The position numbers and the translations under genes were made by a program. Positions 1 through 11,909 of a stretch of DNA of 64,000 bases are shown here, piece after piece. The stretch is from Babylonia areolata. Lineage: Eukaryota > Mollusca > Gastropoda > Neogastropoda > Buccinidae. Numbering within the stretch: position 1 is the stretch's first letter; every line of letters begins with the position of its first letter. Location: contig NC_134878.1 of NCBI RefSeq assembly GCF_041734735.1, positions 40,670,329 through 40,734,328 on the forward strand. Reading direction: 5' to 3'. The notes below the pieces were generated by a model. That model saw only the letters and a program-made list of their open reading frames with translations. It made no database searches and was not told the origin of the DNA.

Positions 1-1752
1 GTATGTCAGAGACAAGTTTAAAGGGTCGCAAAGGATCAAGTACAGGCGTTGACCGCACACAATCCAACCAGAACAATAATTGTGGCCACTGCAAAATTCT
101 AGTTGGTACCCGAGACAAGGCACTCCAGTGCGAGATATGTGATTTGTGGTTCCACATCGTCTGTGTCAACGTTGATGACACAACTTACAAGGCCATTAAG
201 AAAGACGGTGAAAATCCCACTCCACATCTGAACTGGTACTGTGGTCAATCCTGCAACTGGGTTATCCACAAGTTTCTCAATGGTATGGAACTGTGAACCA
301 GATATCAGAAGTTGACCTCCCCCAGAAAATGGTTGAGAAAATTGAGGACATCACAGATGAAGCCATCAAAAATATCACGGACCACGCAGCAGGCAGCAGT
401 ACAGACGGTCCTACAGAGAGTCAAATTGCTGACATCGTGGAGAACAAGACAGGAGAAAAGGTAGCCAAAATGGAAGACAGGAACCGAAGAAAGACCAATC
501 TAATCATCTTCAAAATCAAAGAGAGCACCGCCACTGAATCAGGGGATAGGAAGGCAGAAGACACAGAGATCGCAAAGAAAATCCTGAAGGATCTGAATGT
601 CCCCTACCAACCAACGGACATCAGAAGACTGGGCAAGTCGAAGGAGAATGAATACGAAGGCCCCCCGAGACCAGTGAGACTAACCTTCGCCACTATGACA
701 CAGAGAGACGAGACTGTGCATGCCTACCATAACAAGAGGAAGGAACAAGAAAACAAGGGCACCGCTGCAACCCCCATCTCTGGCATCAGCATAAGAAAGG
801 ATTTGCCCCCCGCTGAACGCAAGCAGGAGCCAGCACTCTACAATGAGCTTCAAGCAAAGAGGACCCAGGCGTTGGGGGACGACAAAACGAAGTGGGTGAG
901 GCGCAACAAGCGCATGGTCTTCCTCAGGAAACCGCCAGATCAGGCGGCCAAGGGAGGTTCAGGGTAACGAAACTCTCAATCCCCAATGTACAAAGTTTTA
1001 AAACTTCTTCATTTTCTTCGTCTTCATCAGCTTTTAAACGTTCGTCCAACCACCAGAACACACGGCCAGTACCAAGTACAGCATTAAGGAAACACTCCAA
1101 CAGGTCAACATCACCGAAGCGGATGTGAAAAAAGCACTTCAAAACCTGAAAACAAATAAGGCACCCGGACCTGACAGAATCCACCACATGGTGTCGGCCA
1201 AGGCTGCAGACTCATTAGCACGTCCAATAGTGCATCTGTTCCGCCTCTCTCTGGACCGTGGGGAAATACCAACTGATTGGAAAGAAGCCACACTCACCCC
1301 TATTTACAAGAGGAAAGGAAGCCGACAGCAACTGGGAAACTATCGCCCTGTCAGCCTAACCTGCATCCTGTGCAAGGCAATGGAAACGCTTCTGAGAGAA
1401 CAAAATAATGAATCACCTACAACGCAATGAGCTACTATGTGAGGAGCAACATGGGTTCATCCAGGGGAAATCGTGTGACAAATCTATTGGAAGCTCTCAA
1501 CGACTGGACCAGACTCATCGACTCCGGCAGCAGCATTGACGTCGTGTATATATGGACTTTCAAAAAGCCTTCGACACCATACGGTAGCATCGTCTGCTGA
1601 GCAAATTAAGTTGAAGCCCACGGAATAAAAGGCCCAATACTCAACTGGATAGCAGCCTTCCTTGGTGATTGAAAGCAGCGAGTTAGAATTAACGGAACTT
1701 TCTCTGAGGAGGCTGCAGTCACAAGCGGTATCCCACTGTTCATTTCCATCTA
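1..1752 (+). mobile_element. CR1-like LINE, internally deleted and decayed
   Basis: 3-296 encodes a PHD-like finger (C27, C30, C43, C46, H51, C54, C80, C84). After a frameshift near 290, 293-967 continues with a coiled-coil and the RRM-like block RRKTNLIIFKI to ISIRKDLPPAER, typical of CR1/L2-group ORF1. Reverse transcriptase resumes near 1080 with KALQNLKTNKAPGPDRI and GNYRPVSLT, then shifts frame near 1410 and again near 1550 around the YMDFQKAFDTI motif, and breaks off near the VTSGIP motif at about 1740. Only about 110 bp separate ORF1 from RT, so the whole endonuclease is missing. The 5' end lies outside the window. Confidence 0.85.
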
Positions 1753-2240
1753 GATACACAAAGAACTAAAAATGAATTTAAAGCAGATCATGCAGTATGC
1801 ACGAGTCTCACTGAGCTTCTTTTGTGAGAGTCTGTTCACTTCTCTCCTCTTCCCCCTTCTACTGATTCGTAACAATGTCAATCAATTCAGTATAGTTTCC
1901 TTCCAAAGAAATAAGGAAATTATGGCTTGTGGGCGGATACATATCATGAGATATGCTTTGAAATTTTTAGTGACAAGAGAATTTTGTGGTGAAAAGGAGA
2001 AAAGAAAAAAAAATGTCGTGAAAAAACACAATACGTTAAACATATTTGTGTGGGTTTTTAGTTTGGTACCAGTGTACGTTTGATGATGACATATGACTAG
2101 ATAAGCGGTTACTGGTAAGTGTTCAGAAGCAATGTATATGTACACACACAAGAATATATATGTCAATGTTGCACTGTGTTCCACACTTTGGTATGATTAT
2201 GGGGTGAAGTAAGTTTGTTGTGCTGGTGAAGTTTTCAACC
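1753..2240. other. AT-rich sequence, nothing recognised
   Basis: Short frames only, with no domain signature and no repeat partner noticed in the window. Confidence 0.4.
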
Positions 2241-2244
2241 TAAT

Positions 2245-2381
2245 ATTTTGTTTTCCCCAAGACAGGTGAGCCATAGGGGCCTTTCTCAGACCTGTATGGG
2301 AGCACATTTGCACTTCCTACACTTTGTTTTCCCAGTACAGATAAGCCATAAGGGCCTTTCTCAGATCTGCTGGGTACACTT
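2245..2381. repeat. short direct repeat beside the Ty3/gypsy-like fossil
   Basis: AGCCATARGGGCCTTTCTCA occurs at about 2268 and again at about 2344, 76 bp apart. It lies just beyond the integrase end of the fossil, where an LTR or 3' non-coding part would be expected, but no LTR pair is seen. Confidence 0.4.
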
Positions 2382-4275
2382 TCACAGATTCAGCTTCACC
2401 GGTTTGTTGACTGGTCTGCCTGATCTGGTGCGGAGTTGACCTGGTGTGTTGTTGACAGCCGATCCTGGGGCCGTGGGTGTTGCTCTGGGCGGTGAGGGGA
2501 TCTGTTGAGGTGGTGATGGTGGTGGAAGAGAACCCAAAGACGTGGCGTTCCCAGCAGCAGTGGTTGTCTGCAGTGTTGGTGGGGCTTCACCAGGCATGGC
2601 CACTAGGTGTGACCTGTTACGGCGGATCGTGCCCTGCGTTGTTGCCACAATGAAGGAGCGTGGATTGTGGTGTTCTGCTACAACCTGTCCGGTTTTGTTC
2701 ATGTCTTTAATGAACACAGATACTCCTGTTTTGAGCGGAGGTGCCTCTCGTGCAGCATGGTGTTTGTTGAAGAGTGTTCGTTGTTTTGATTTCATGTCAT
2801 TCTCTTTTTCTTGGATGAGAGAGTGATCAGGAGTTGATGGGCGGAGGGAGGAGGGTAGGATGGGAAGTTTGGTTTTAAGTTTCCTCCCCATCAGGAGTTC
2901 GCTGGGGGAGAGACCGTTGCGCAATGGAGTGGCTCTGTAGAGGAGTAGGGCTGCATAGGGGTCTTTGGATTTTTTGAGCATCTGTTTCACCGTTTGGACT
3001 GCGAGCTCTGCTTCACCATTGCTCTGGGGGTACCGTGGTGAGCTCGTGGTGTGGGTGAAGCCGTAATCTGCTGCAAACGCCCTGAATTCTGTGCTGGCGA
3101 ACTGTGGACCGTTGTCAGAAATAACAACGTCTGGTATGCCATGGGCTGCAAAAACACTCTTGATCCTGACGATGGTGTGAGCGCTTGATGTTTTTTCTAA
3201 GGGTCGAATCTCAATCCATCGAGAATAGTAGTCAATGATGATGATGTACATTTTGCCATCATGTTCAAAGAGGTCCATCCCGACTCTGGACCACGGGCGT
3301 TCGGGGAAGGAAGAGGGAAGTAATGGCTCTTTTTGGGCTGGCCTGTGTATTGCGCAGGTGCGGCATTTGCTGACCATTTCTTCTATCTGGGAGGAGATGG
3401 AAGGCCACCAAACTGAAGATGAGGCCAAGGCACGGGTTTTAGTGATGCCCTGGTGTCCTTCATGTAGGTGGTTGAGGATGTCCATTCTCATGTCGCGGGG
3501 AATGACGATGCGATCATCAAAGAGTAGCAGGTCATCAACGACTGTGAAGTGCTGTCTGTTGGTCCAGTATTGCTGGAGAAGTGGAGAGTGAGGTAAGTAG
3601 ACGGGCCAGCCATTGGTGCAGTACTTGCGAACTTCGGTGATTTCTGGGTCAGCTGTTTGTGATTGCCGTATTCGATGTAACTTTTCGGCTGATGCTGGGA
3701 GGATGTTGATGCACTGTTGGGCATGTGCAGTTGTATCATCAATAAGGTTGACGTCATTTTTGTCGGGTAGCGAAACTGGTGCGCGTGACAGCGCATCTGC
3801 TGTGATCTGATTTTTTCCTGCCACATGGGTGACTTTGGTGTCATATCGCATGAGACGGAGGCGAAAACGTTGGATCCGTGGTGGCATCTTGTGTAGTTCT
3901 GTTGTGTTGAGCAAGGGGATCAATGGCATGTGGTCTGTTTCCAGGGTAAACTTCAGTCCCAAGACGTATTCCCTCAGTCTCTCGCAGGCCCAAGTAGCTG
4001 CCAGGGCTTCCTTTTCGATGACTGCGTAATTCTTCTCTGCGTCTGTGAGTGATCTTGAAATGAAGCAGATGGGTCGTCGTGTGCCATTGTCTTGTGTTTG
4101 GTAGAGCACTGCCCCGATCCCTGTGTTGGAAGCATCAGCTGCAATGGTTGTCTCTCGGTCGGGGCTGTAGTGAGCAAGGACTGGTGTAGAGGTGAGGAGG
4201 CGTTTTGTTTCTTGAAAGGCTGCCTCTTGTTGGTCGCCCCATGTCCATGCTGTGCCCTTGCGGAGTAGGCCCCCG
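2382..4275 (-). mobile_element. Ty3/gypsy-like LTR retrotransposon fossil, RNase H-integrase part
   Basis: Read on the minus strand from about 4275, the parts are RNase H (EKNYAVIEKEALA and NQITADALSRAP), the integrase HHCC zinc finger (HEGHQGITKTRA, CRTCAIH), the integrase catalytic core and a basic, proline-rich C-terminus. Gag, protease, most of RT and both LTRs are not seen, so it is a broken partial copy, although the surviving section is mostly one open stretch and so fairly young. It ends beside the (ATATT)n array. Confidence 0.9.
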
Positions 4276-4370
4276 CTTAGCTCGTCTCAATACACAAAGC
4301 ACTACAAACGCATGCATCATACTACAGGCTGTGGCGCCGCCGGCAGTGCAACGCAACTGCGTCTTATGGA

Positions 4371-4424
4371 TAGATATTATATTATATTATATTATATTAT
4401 ATTATATTATATTATATTATATTT
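4371..4424. repeat. (ATATT)n microsatellite
   Basis: About ten perfect pentanucleotide units lie directly beyond the 5' edge of the Ty3/gypsy-like fossil. Confidence 0.95.
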
Positions 4425-5550
4425 CACATTGAGTAGTTATATCGGCGTTCATCTAGTCTTTCATTCCTATGTAGATAACTTTTATGTGTAAGTTCTCGAA
4501 CATAAGCAGTGCATTAGGTCTATGCATTGATCTGATATCCAAGCCCCTGCCCTCCGTATGAAACGAACATAAAGTATGTCTGATGTAGGCCTAACGTGAA
4601 AAGGTCAGTCCGCGTTCTTTGACGCCTCCTTGAAAACGAACACCTATGCATCCAGTCCAGGTTTTTCAAGCCCGAGATTTCGGAGACCGAGTCTGCAAGA
4701 GATGTGTTTACAAATATTTTAGTCTTTCTTGTGTTCGGAAGGAATTGTCAAAGAAAGGTAAGAATAACTGTCGTTAGTACTGTCATCTACACATATTCTA
4801 TGAATTATAGATAGATGAATAATCGATTTTGACCAGAATGATGTAAGAAATGGGCACTTGACAGCTTCTTTGATGCAGCCTGTATTTCACAGGCGCAAAG
4901 TAAAGGTTGAGTTCTCGATTACTCGATAACATCAATGAAATAATTATGGTCAAATCACAATGTTTGTTATTGTTCATTACTTTCAAAATTAATGAATTGA
5001 TTCTGTTCAGGACACTGGTTCATCGTCAGATCACTTCCTTGTGTGCTTCAGATCAAGGAATACCATCAAATATTTTGCAAAACGAAAGGCCACACACTGA
5101 CACAGGAACAGTATCAACAGTAACAGATCAATGCTACACCTGTGTTGACATTACACAGTACGTCAGTATAAGTTGGAGCGGCTACATTAACTGGATCACA
5201 AAGAAAAACAGTATGATAGGGTTCTCTTCTCTCTTTTTTTTTCTCTCTTTGGTGTATATACTATATAGTGATTGAAGATCAGTATGAACATCCAGAAGAT
5301 TTTTTTTTTTTAAAAGAAAAAAAAGATGGATTTTAAGAAGTTTTCAGCAGTTTGTCAACCTAATCAAGATCTTTAAACTGTCTGAATATGGCATGACAAG
5401 AAATCCTAAAGAGGTGATGATTTTTATGGAGCACTAGAGTTGAGATGTCAACAGCAAAGACTTTTTTTCTTTTTTTTTAACTGAGGGTCCTTCCAGCATC
5501 TTTCATTTTGTGAAGGACTGTTTGGAGTCATTCATCGTTTTTCTTTTTAA
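4425..5550. other. AT-rich non-coding stretch
   Basis: Homopolymer A/T runs and short frames only. No domain or repeat relation recognised. Confidence 0.4.
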
Positions 5551-5554
5551 CTTT

Positions 5555-6800
5555 TTAACTTATCAGTACATCAACATTGTCACACATGACGTCTGGTATC
5601 CCTGAGAGAATGTGGGTTATTTCTGTCTGAAATATTTCAGGTCCTGAACAAATTCTGAAAGAAAGACATTTGAAAGCAAACCTTCCATATGGAATAATGA
5701 AGGTTGTCAGCTTCTGAGACTTCATCCAGTCCACTGTTGCAATCTGATCTACTGAATACAATAGCTCCAGAAAGTTGTGCCAGGTGTTTATCGGATGTAG
5801 CAGGGGGAAATTGTTCTCTGAGTACTTACGCTTTCATTGAGTTTTGTCAAATCCACACATGTTCTGATTTTTTTCATTTGCCTTTGTAACAGCAGTGATG
5901 GGAGCACACCAAACTGTTGGCTCACTGATTGGCCTGATTATATTCTGCTTTTCCATTTGTTCGAGTTCATCATCTACTTTGTCTGGTTGGGATTGGATTA
6001 TGATCAGGAACAGCAATTGAGAGTGGTCATGCATCTTTGTTTAAAATGATTTTGTATTAAATTTCCTTTTGCCTGTACCTGTAAATAAATTGAGAAATTC
6101 TGTTTGACTATCTTCTTTCTGGTGTACCTTATTCAGTTACTGAGTTATTCACCCTTTCCAACAAGTATAGGGCTTCAATAGCAAGTTTTCCTAACAGAAA
6201 CTCTTTCAAGTCAGTGATGACATACATATCCTGTTCTGCAGAAGTCTCAGTTGAAAGTGTTGCATGAACTGTGCCATTTACTTTTAGCTGATCCTGCCCT
6301 AGTGACTAGTCCAAACTTTTTTTTAAATGTTTTCTTTATCAGCTGTGAATTATTGAAAAAAATATAAGGCACAAGTGTCATGTCTGCACCAGTATCTACT
6401 CTGTGTTTGACAGGTTTTCCCATGGTAATGGTTTTTGCATGCCATATGTCTTTTTTGTAATGAACAGCTCCAATGTAATCTGTTACTTTTTCTTCAGTTA
6501 GAATTGAACCCAAGACAAACTCATCTGCTGCTCATTTTTGACATGTTTGACTGTCTTTTTGGTCTTGGACATCACAGCATAATGACCCTTTTTTTAGAAC
6601 TGTTTTTGGCATTCAGCATCTTTGGTAGGACAGTCTTTTCTTCCTTGCACAAGACTTTTTCCACACCTTTTTCTTCTGAGCCTTGTATTTTGTATGCTGC
6701 AGTCTATTAACTTGCATGCCTGATCAGTGATGACTCTTGTCCTGTACTTATGGATTGTGACTGCTGTATGGATGTTGATATGCTCTGCCAATATCCAAAC
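5555..6800 (-). mobile_element. second Ty3/gypsy-like fossil, gag zinc knuckle to RT
   Basis: On the minus strand, from high to low coordinates, traces of a gag-type zinc knuckle (about 6650), an aspartic protease signature VDTGADMT (about 6390), the RT entry block (about 5930) and the RT YGRFAFKCLSF region (about 5660) appear in the order expected of a Ty3/gypsy-like element. It is clearly broken in many places and old. No LTRs were recognised. It is more decayed than the neighbouring fossil and has different parts, so it is a separate insertion. Confidence 0.75.
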
Positions 6801-7049
6801 ATTTAGACAGAGTGAATTTTTTTATCTTCAGATTGGTTGGGGTTATCCTTGGGGAGTCCTGTGATTTCTTGATTGGCCTGGTTTTGATACCCTGAAAATT
6901 AGTCCAGTATGGCATAGACAGAACTGAGATCTGTAGATCTATCTCTCAAGCCCCATTCTTTAAAAATCTGTCTGTATTTCTCGCATTTTTCTGCTCATTA
7001 CTGTTATTATTAGTGTGGCTATAAAGTTGATTTCTTGTTGAACGCTGTT

Positions 7050-8895
7050 ACTTTACTCACAATTGATTTATTTTGGGCATAACCGTGGGCTGGAAGTGGG
7101 CATAACCATTGGCTGTGCAATTTCTCCAATTCTGTTCGTACTGGCAATGGAAGTTGTCTTGAAGGCCTCATTGAAGGGAACCAATCAAGCCAACCTCGGT
7201 AACAGATACCAGATAGCTCCTTTGAAAGCCTTCATGGATGATACAACAGTCCTTTCAACAAAAGAGGATGACACCCATGAAATATTGAAGCGGTTGGAGA
7301 AGCTAGTTGCCTCAGCCAGGATGAACTTCAAACCAAAGAAACCACGGAGCCTCTCACTGCGTAAAGGAAAGGTAGCTGAAATGGTCACATTCACTGTAGC
7401 CAATCAAGCCATTCCAACATTGTCAGATGAACCAGTCAAGAGCCTTGGAAGATGGTATGATGATTCCCTGAAAGATCCAAAAAGAGGAAAGGAAACCAAG
7501 CAGACAGCAGAAGAAGGCCTGCATATCATAGACCAGTGTGGCCTTCCTGGCAAATACAAAGTGTAGTGCCTACAGTCTATGCTGATAGTGATACCAAAGC
7601 TCCTGTGGCCTCTCCTGATATATATCAGCTGTAGCACAGTCAGGTCAACTGAGGCAAAGATCAACAAGTACACACGCAAATGGCTTGGTGTCCCACCTGG
7701 TCTCACTGACGTAGCACTCGACTGTCACCAAGCAAAGTTGAGGCTACCTCTGAAATCCCTTGTTGAAGAATACAAGGTAGGGAAGGCAAGACTTCTCAGC
7801 ATGCTCAAAGACTCAGGAGACAGTATTGTGAGATCCAACCAACCCAAGCTGAAGACTGGCAGAAAATGGAAGGTCAGGGAAGCGGTCATTGCAGCAAAAG
7901 AAAGTCTTAAGATGAAGGAAATAATAGGACACACCCAAACCAAGAGACAGGGCCTGGGATCAACAAAGATGGAATGGTGGTCCAAGGCAAAGGGGGAAAG
8001 CAAAAAGAGACATGATCATACAGGAGATCAAGAAGGAAGAGGATGATAAAAGAGTCCAGAAGGCAGTCCAGCAAGGCCAGTAGGGGCAGTGGACAACATG
8101 GGAAAATGCACTCCAAAGGAACCTCAGCTGGAGCGACATGTGGAACATGGCCCCTCTGAGGATCAGCTTCATCCTAAGATCTGTGTACGACCTCCTTCCC
8201 TCAAATACAAACTTGGTGAAATGGAGGAAAGCAGATGACCCTGCGTGCCCACTCTGCCATGGCAAACAAACAGTGGAACATGTCCTCAGCTCATGCAAAG
8301 TGGCTTTGAGCCAAGGACGGTACACATGGAGGCACAACCAAGTGCTAAAAGAAACTGCACATGTGGTGAGCACTGGTACAAGAAGCGCCAACCCCACCAG
8401 AAGTTCCAGTAGAATTCCGCTCTGCAGAAGGCAGTAAAGTCTGGCCAGGAACAGCTGTAACGTCCAGAGCATGGAAATGTGGGCTGCTTGATGGTGCCGA
8501 AGATTGAGAATGCACAGTTGACCTACTAGAAGGGAAGGAACACCCAGAAATCATCATCAAGAGCGGCATGATACCTGACATAATAATCCCACTTCAAAGC
8601 AACAAAACAAGCAATTTTGATTGAGCTCACTGTGCCATATGAAAGCAGAATAGAGGAAGCCCACATCTACAAGACCGAGAATATGCTTGTCTAGCCTGCA
8701 GCCTGAGAGAATCTGGCTTCCAAGCCAAAGTCCTCGGCATAGAGATTGGTGCAAGAGGGTTTGTGAATGCATCCGCCTACAGCCTTATGAAACAGCTGTC
8801 GATTTCTGGCAGAGAGAGGACACAGGCTCTCAAGGCAATGGCAGAAGCAGCAGAAAAGAGTTCCAGCTGGATCTGGTCGAGGAGGAATGAAAGTA
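7050..8895 (+). mobile_element. decayed LINE: RT to C-terminal domain
   Basis: 7063-7566 carries RT motifs (GITIGCAISPILF, then AFMDDTTVL as the catalytic DD box, then FKPKKPRSL). 7579-8046 follows in another frame (LRLPLKSLVEEYKVGKARL). 8130-8340 has a zinc-binding CPLCHGKQTVEHVLSSC. 8470-8890 has IIIPLQSNKT followed by LTVPYESRIEEAH. It belongs to a LINE type common in aquatic animal genomes whose clade I cannot name with certainty. It is 5'-truncated at the RT and holds several frameshifts and stops (for example near 7566, 8046 and 8080). Confidence 0.8.
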
Positions 8896-8929
8896 AACTT
8901 CATAAGGATTAAATTTCCCTACTCAAACA

Positions 8930-9090
8930 GGGCGTACAATACCTCAGTGGTTAAAACACCTGCCAGAAAAATTGACTCAGTCCTGAAGTGGTGACCACCC
9001 TGAAGGTTCGAACCTGCTGAGGACCAGGAAAAAAAAATGGTGGCAATGCAAGGGCATCCAGGAGTCATGACCTGGAATGTAAGGAGTTAA
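8930..9090 (+). mobile_element. tRNA-headed SINE, degraded
   Basis: An A-box-like CAGTGGTTAAAACACCTG at about 8953 and a B-box GGTTCGAACC at about 9005 have tRNA-like spacing, followed by an A run. It lies directly after the LINE end. Confidence 0.6.
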
Positions 9091-9094
9091 AGGC

Positions 9095-10020
9095 CGAAAC
9101 ACTTGACTGAGGGGGGCTTCTTCTCTTAAGACCTTGTACTGTCCAGCTCTCCCTAGAGTTTCTTATCACTTTTGAATGAATCTTTCATACTGCGTACACC
9201 CTTTTTTTTTTTATTTCTTCGAGCAGAAACCTCACGTCCCTCCTTAACGTAGTGAGTTGATTCACCACTTCATGGCTTTCTATGAACAAAATTGTCACAT
9301 GATACTGTGACACACAAATGATTGATTTAAATGAAAATCTGTTAAAAATGCTCATTTGAATTACAGTACTAGACGTGTGTTTTTCTTTGACAGTGAAAAT
9401 GCAATAAACTGTATACAGTATTTGGTTGAAATTCAGTCTTGAACATCTAGCCATTTTTCTTTCTGAAAAATTATATTGATGCTGTCATTCTCACAAAATC
9501 TGACATAGCCTCTCAGGTATGTTATAAGGGTCACACTTTAAGAATGTTTTGTTTAATGATGATTGACAAGGATAATGATAACAGAATGAATAAATGATTA
9601 TATGAATTTATGTGTAAAATAATGCACATTCAAATATTTAACACTGTGTGACAGCAATGTGGAGAGCTTTTGGGATAAAAATAAAAAAGACACATAGAAG
9701 CCACTACTGGTTACACAATACAATACAATACTGTGAATACAGTACAGTACAGTACAATACAATATAATACACAAAGTGCAATGGTAAACATGTAAAAGAA
9801 CAAAATTAAACAGCATCGAAAACGAACACTGTGTAAACTAAGGATATTTCTTCTTGTTGGGGGTGGGGGGGGAGGATTGGTGTGGGATTGGGTTGGCAAC
9901 ATGGGGGAGGGGGAGTTTTTGTTAATGTTACCTTCAGAGTTAATGTCTTAATGATGGTGGGTGTTTCATGGAGGTTACTGTACATTGTAAACATGAAATA
10001 GTTAAAGAAATGTATACTTG
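9095..10020. other. non-coding, with a short pentamer array
   Basis: 9715-9775 is a mixed ACAAT/ACAGT array and 9850-9920 is G-rich. Otherwise no gene or family recognised. Confidence 0.5.
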
Positions 10021-10025
10021 TGATT

Positions 10026-10087
10026 ATGATTTTTATGTAAAATGTTTATTTTTGTTATGATTTTTATGTAAAATGTTTATTTTTGTT
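10026..10087. repeat. perfect 31-bp tandem duplication
   Basis: The unit beginning ATGATTTTTATGTAAAATG occurs twice head to tail without a mismatch, so the duplication is recent. Confidence 0.95.
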
Positions 10088-10633
10088 ATATATTTTACTC
10101 ATGTGGTCTGCCTTGAGCATCATTCATTGTATATATTGATGAAAGGCACAGTAGAAATAAACAGTTATCATTATTGTGTATCTATAGACATACGTGAGTG
10201 TGTGTGTATTTGCACGCTCGCACAAGTGCATGCTCACATGTGTGCATGTAGGCATATGTGCACATGTGCTTGTGAATGTACATGAAGACTGAGACAAAAA
10301 GACTGCTGATGAGAGTAAATTATACAAAGAAATGAACAAACAACAGTTTTAACAAAGCAAGAATAAAAGTACAGGCAAATAAATGTGAAAACAAGGAAAT
10401 GCATATTTCAACAGTATGGAAATTCATTTTTATTCTAGACTTTGTAACATGGGTCTATTCTGTGTTTCTGTTCATTATAAAATCACCCTTGTTAACCAGG
10501 CTTGAGAGATGCAAACACATACGGTGTTGATTTGAAACATGGAGCAACACATGCACACAGACACGCACACAAATATCACAAATGGACATGTGGAAATCCG
10601 TAAAATTGATAAACACACATGCATGCACATGTG

Positions 10634-10635
<2 letters not shown>

Positions 10636-10692
<57 letters not shown>
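10636..10692. repeat. (CA)n microsatellite, left of a LINE fragment
   Basis: About 28 CA units. A matching array resumes at 10943 beyond a 230-bp LINE fragment. Confidence 0.95.
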
Positions 10693-10697
<5 letters not shown>

Positions 10698-10710
10698 CTA
10701 CACACACATA

Positions 10711-10939
10711 CGCTTAGGCCCTTCGCTCCCTGGAGAACATAGGCCATCAACGATGTTTCTCCACCAAACTTGACTTGGGCTGTCCTTTCTGCATCCCTCC
10801 AGCTTGATCCCAGCCTCTTTCGATCTGCTGCAGTGTCCCGCCTCCAGCTGTTCTTGGGCCGTTCATTCTTTCTTCTCCCCCGGGGGTTCCAGGTCAGGGC
10901 CTGGCGTGAACTGTAGTGCTGTATGGCGAGTTCCTCAAG

Positions 10940-10942
<3 letters not shown>
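10711..10942 (-). mobile_element. LINE C-terminal fragment inside (CA)n
   Basis: The minus strand encodes RQALTWNPRGRRKNERPKNS followed by WRRDTAADRKRLG, a familiar LINE ORF2 C-terminus, for about 75 codons without a stop. Both sides are (CA)n, as if the fragment had entered a microsatellite. Confidence 0.8.

Positions 10943-11025
<83 letters not shown>
10943..11025. repeat. (AC)n microsatellite, right of a LINE fragment
   Basis: About 41 AC units, the longest such array in the left half of the window. Confidence 0.95.
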
Positions 11026-11026
<1 letters not shown>

Positions 11027-11139
11027 TATAGAGAAGGATGGGGGCGGTGAATAAGTGGGGTTTTCTTTGGTTTTTTTTGGTTTTTTTAGCAGTCTTTTAT
11101 AACTGGTCAGTTAACTTAAAAAAAAAATCCTGTTTGGTC

Positions 11140-11312
11140 TGTTCTGCGCTGTTCCAGTGGCATTACTCCAGTGCTGCTTATCTTGAGTGCCCCATACTCT
11201 ATACACAGTCACGCCCAGATTTTACTGCTGCAGTCCCAGTGCCAGTATTTTATACAAGCTTTCAATGTTAGGTCATGAGGAGTCACTTCAGTGGTGTTCT
11301 ATATTGTCTGTT
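11140..11312 (-). repeat. repeat family A, old copy
   Basis: The reverse complement aligns with the copies at 28170, 52612, 52923 and 63840, in the order CACTGAAGTGACTC, ACTGGCACTGGGACTGC, then GTAATGCCACTGGAACAG. It is the most diverged of the five. Confidence 0.7.
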
Positions 11313-11679
11313 CAGATCAAACTCTTCAGACATTGCCTACTGAAGACAATAATGATGACAATAATCATTATGGTGGAGCCAGATGATTGATTGTTGCTAC
11401 TGGAGAGAAGACCAACACCTCTCCCATAAACCACAACAGTCTCCCATAAATCAGCAGATCCCAAAGACTTTGAAAGGAACTCATCACAGGCATGGAAACT
11501 GAGGGGAAATTTGGAAGATTGATGTCAGCAGGGCATGAAATGGAATGGAATTATGGACTTTTTTTTTTCTCTACTGATGATGAAGTGAGGATGATGACAA
11601 TGCTGCTGTAGAGGTCTGTTTATGTTGGGGACTGCATGACAAGGTTGTGCTATGATTTCTTTCATGCTATTCCATGGTG

Positions 11680-11905
11680 TCAGCCACGCCCTGAGATACA
11701 CATGCCTACAGTGTTAGGCAGGCAACACTCCCAGAGACTCATCTGTGAAGAGGAGGACACTTGGCTTTGTCATCCCATTTTAAGCCCATAGCACACTCAA
11801 CTCTGGGTAGAGTCAGCTGGAGGTTAGGAAAATCCCACTTCTGTTGGGGCTTGAACCCTTGTTCTTCCAGCCATCAGTCTGCAGCTCTAACCACTTTGCC
11901 CCAGT
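11680..11905 (-). mobile_element. tRNA-headed SINE
   Basis: On the minus strand the head reads GGCAAAGTGGTTAGAGCTGC (A box, about 11900-11870) and GGTTCAAGCCC (B box, about 11850), followed by a non-tRNA body. The head lacks a foldable tRNA acceptor stem, so it is not a tRNA gene. Confidence 0.7.
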
Positions 11906-11909
11906 GGTT

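Noticed and set aside
4205-4491. Frames through the ATATT array (Ile-Leu-Tyr repeats)
   Set aside because: Microsatellite translation without start context or similarity.
10475-11026. 183-codon minus-strand frame rich in Cys-Val repeats
   Set aside because: It is the (CA)n arrays read as codons, with a LINE fragment in the middle.
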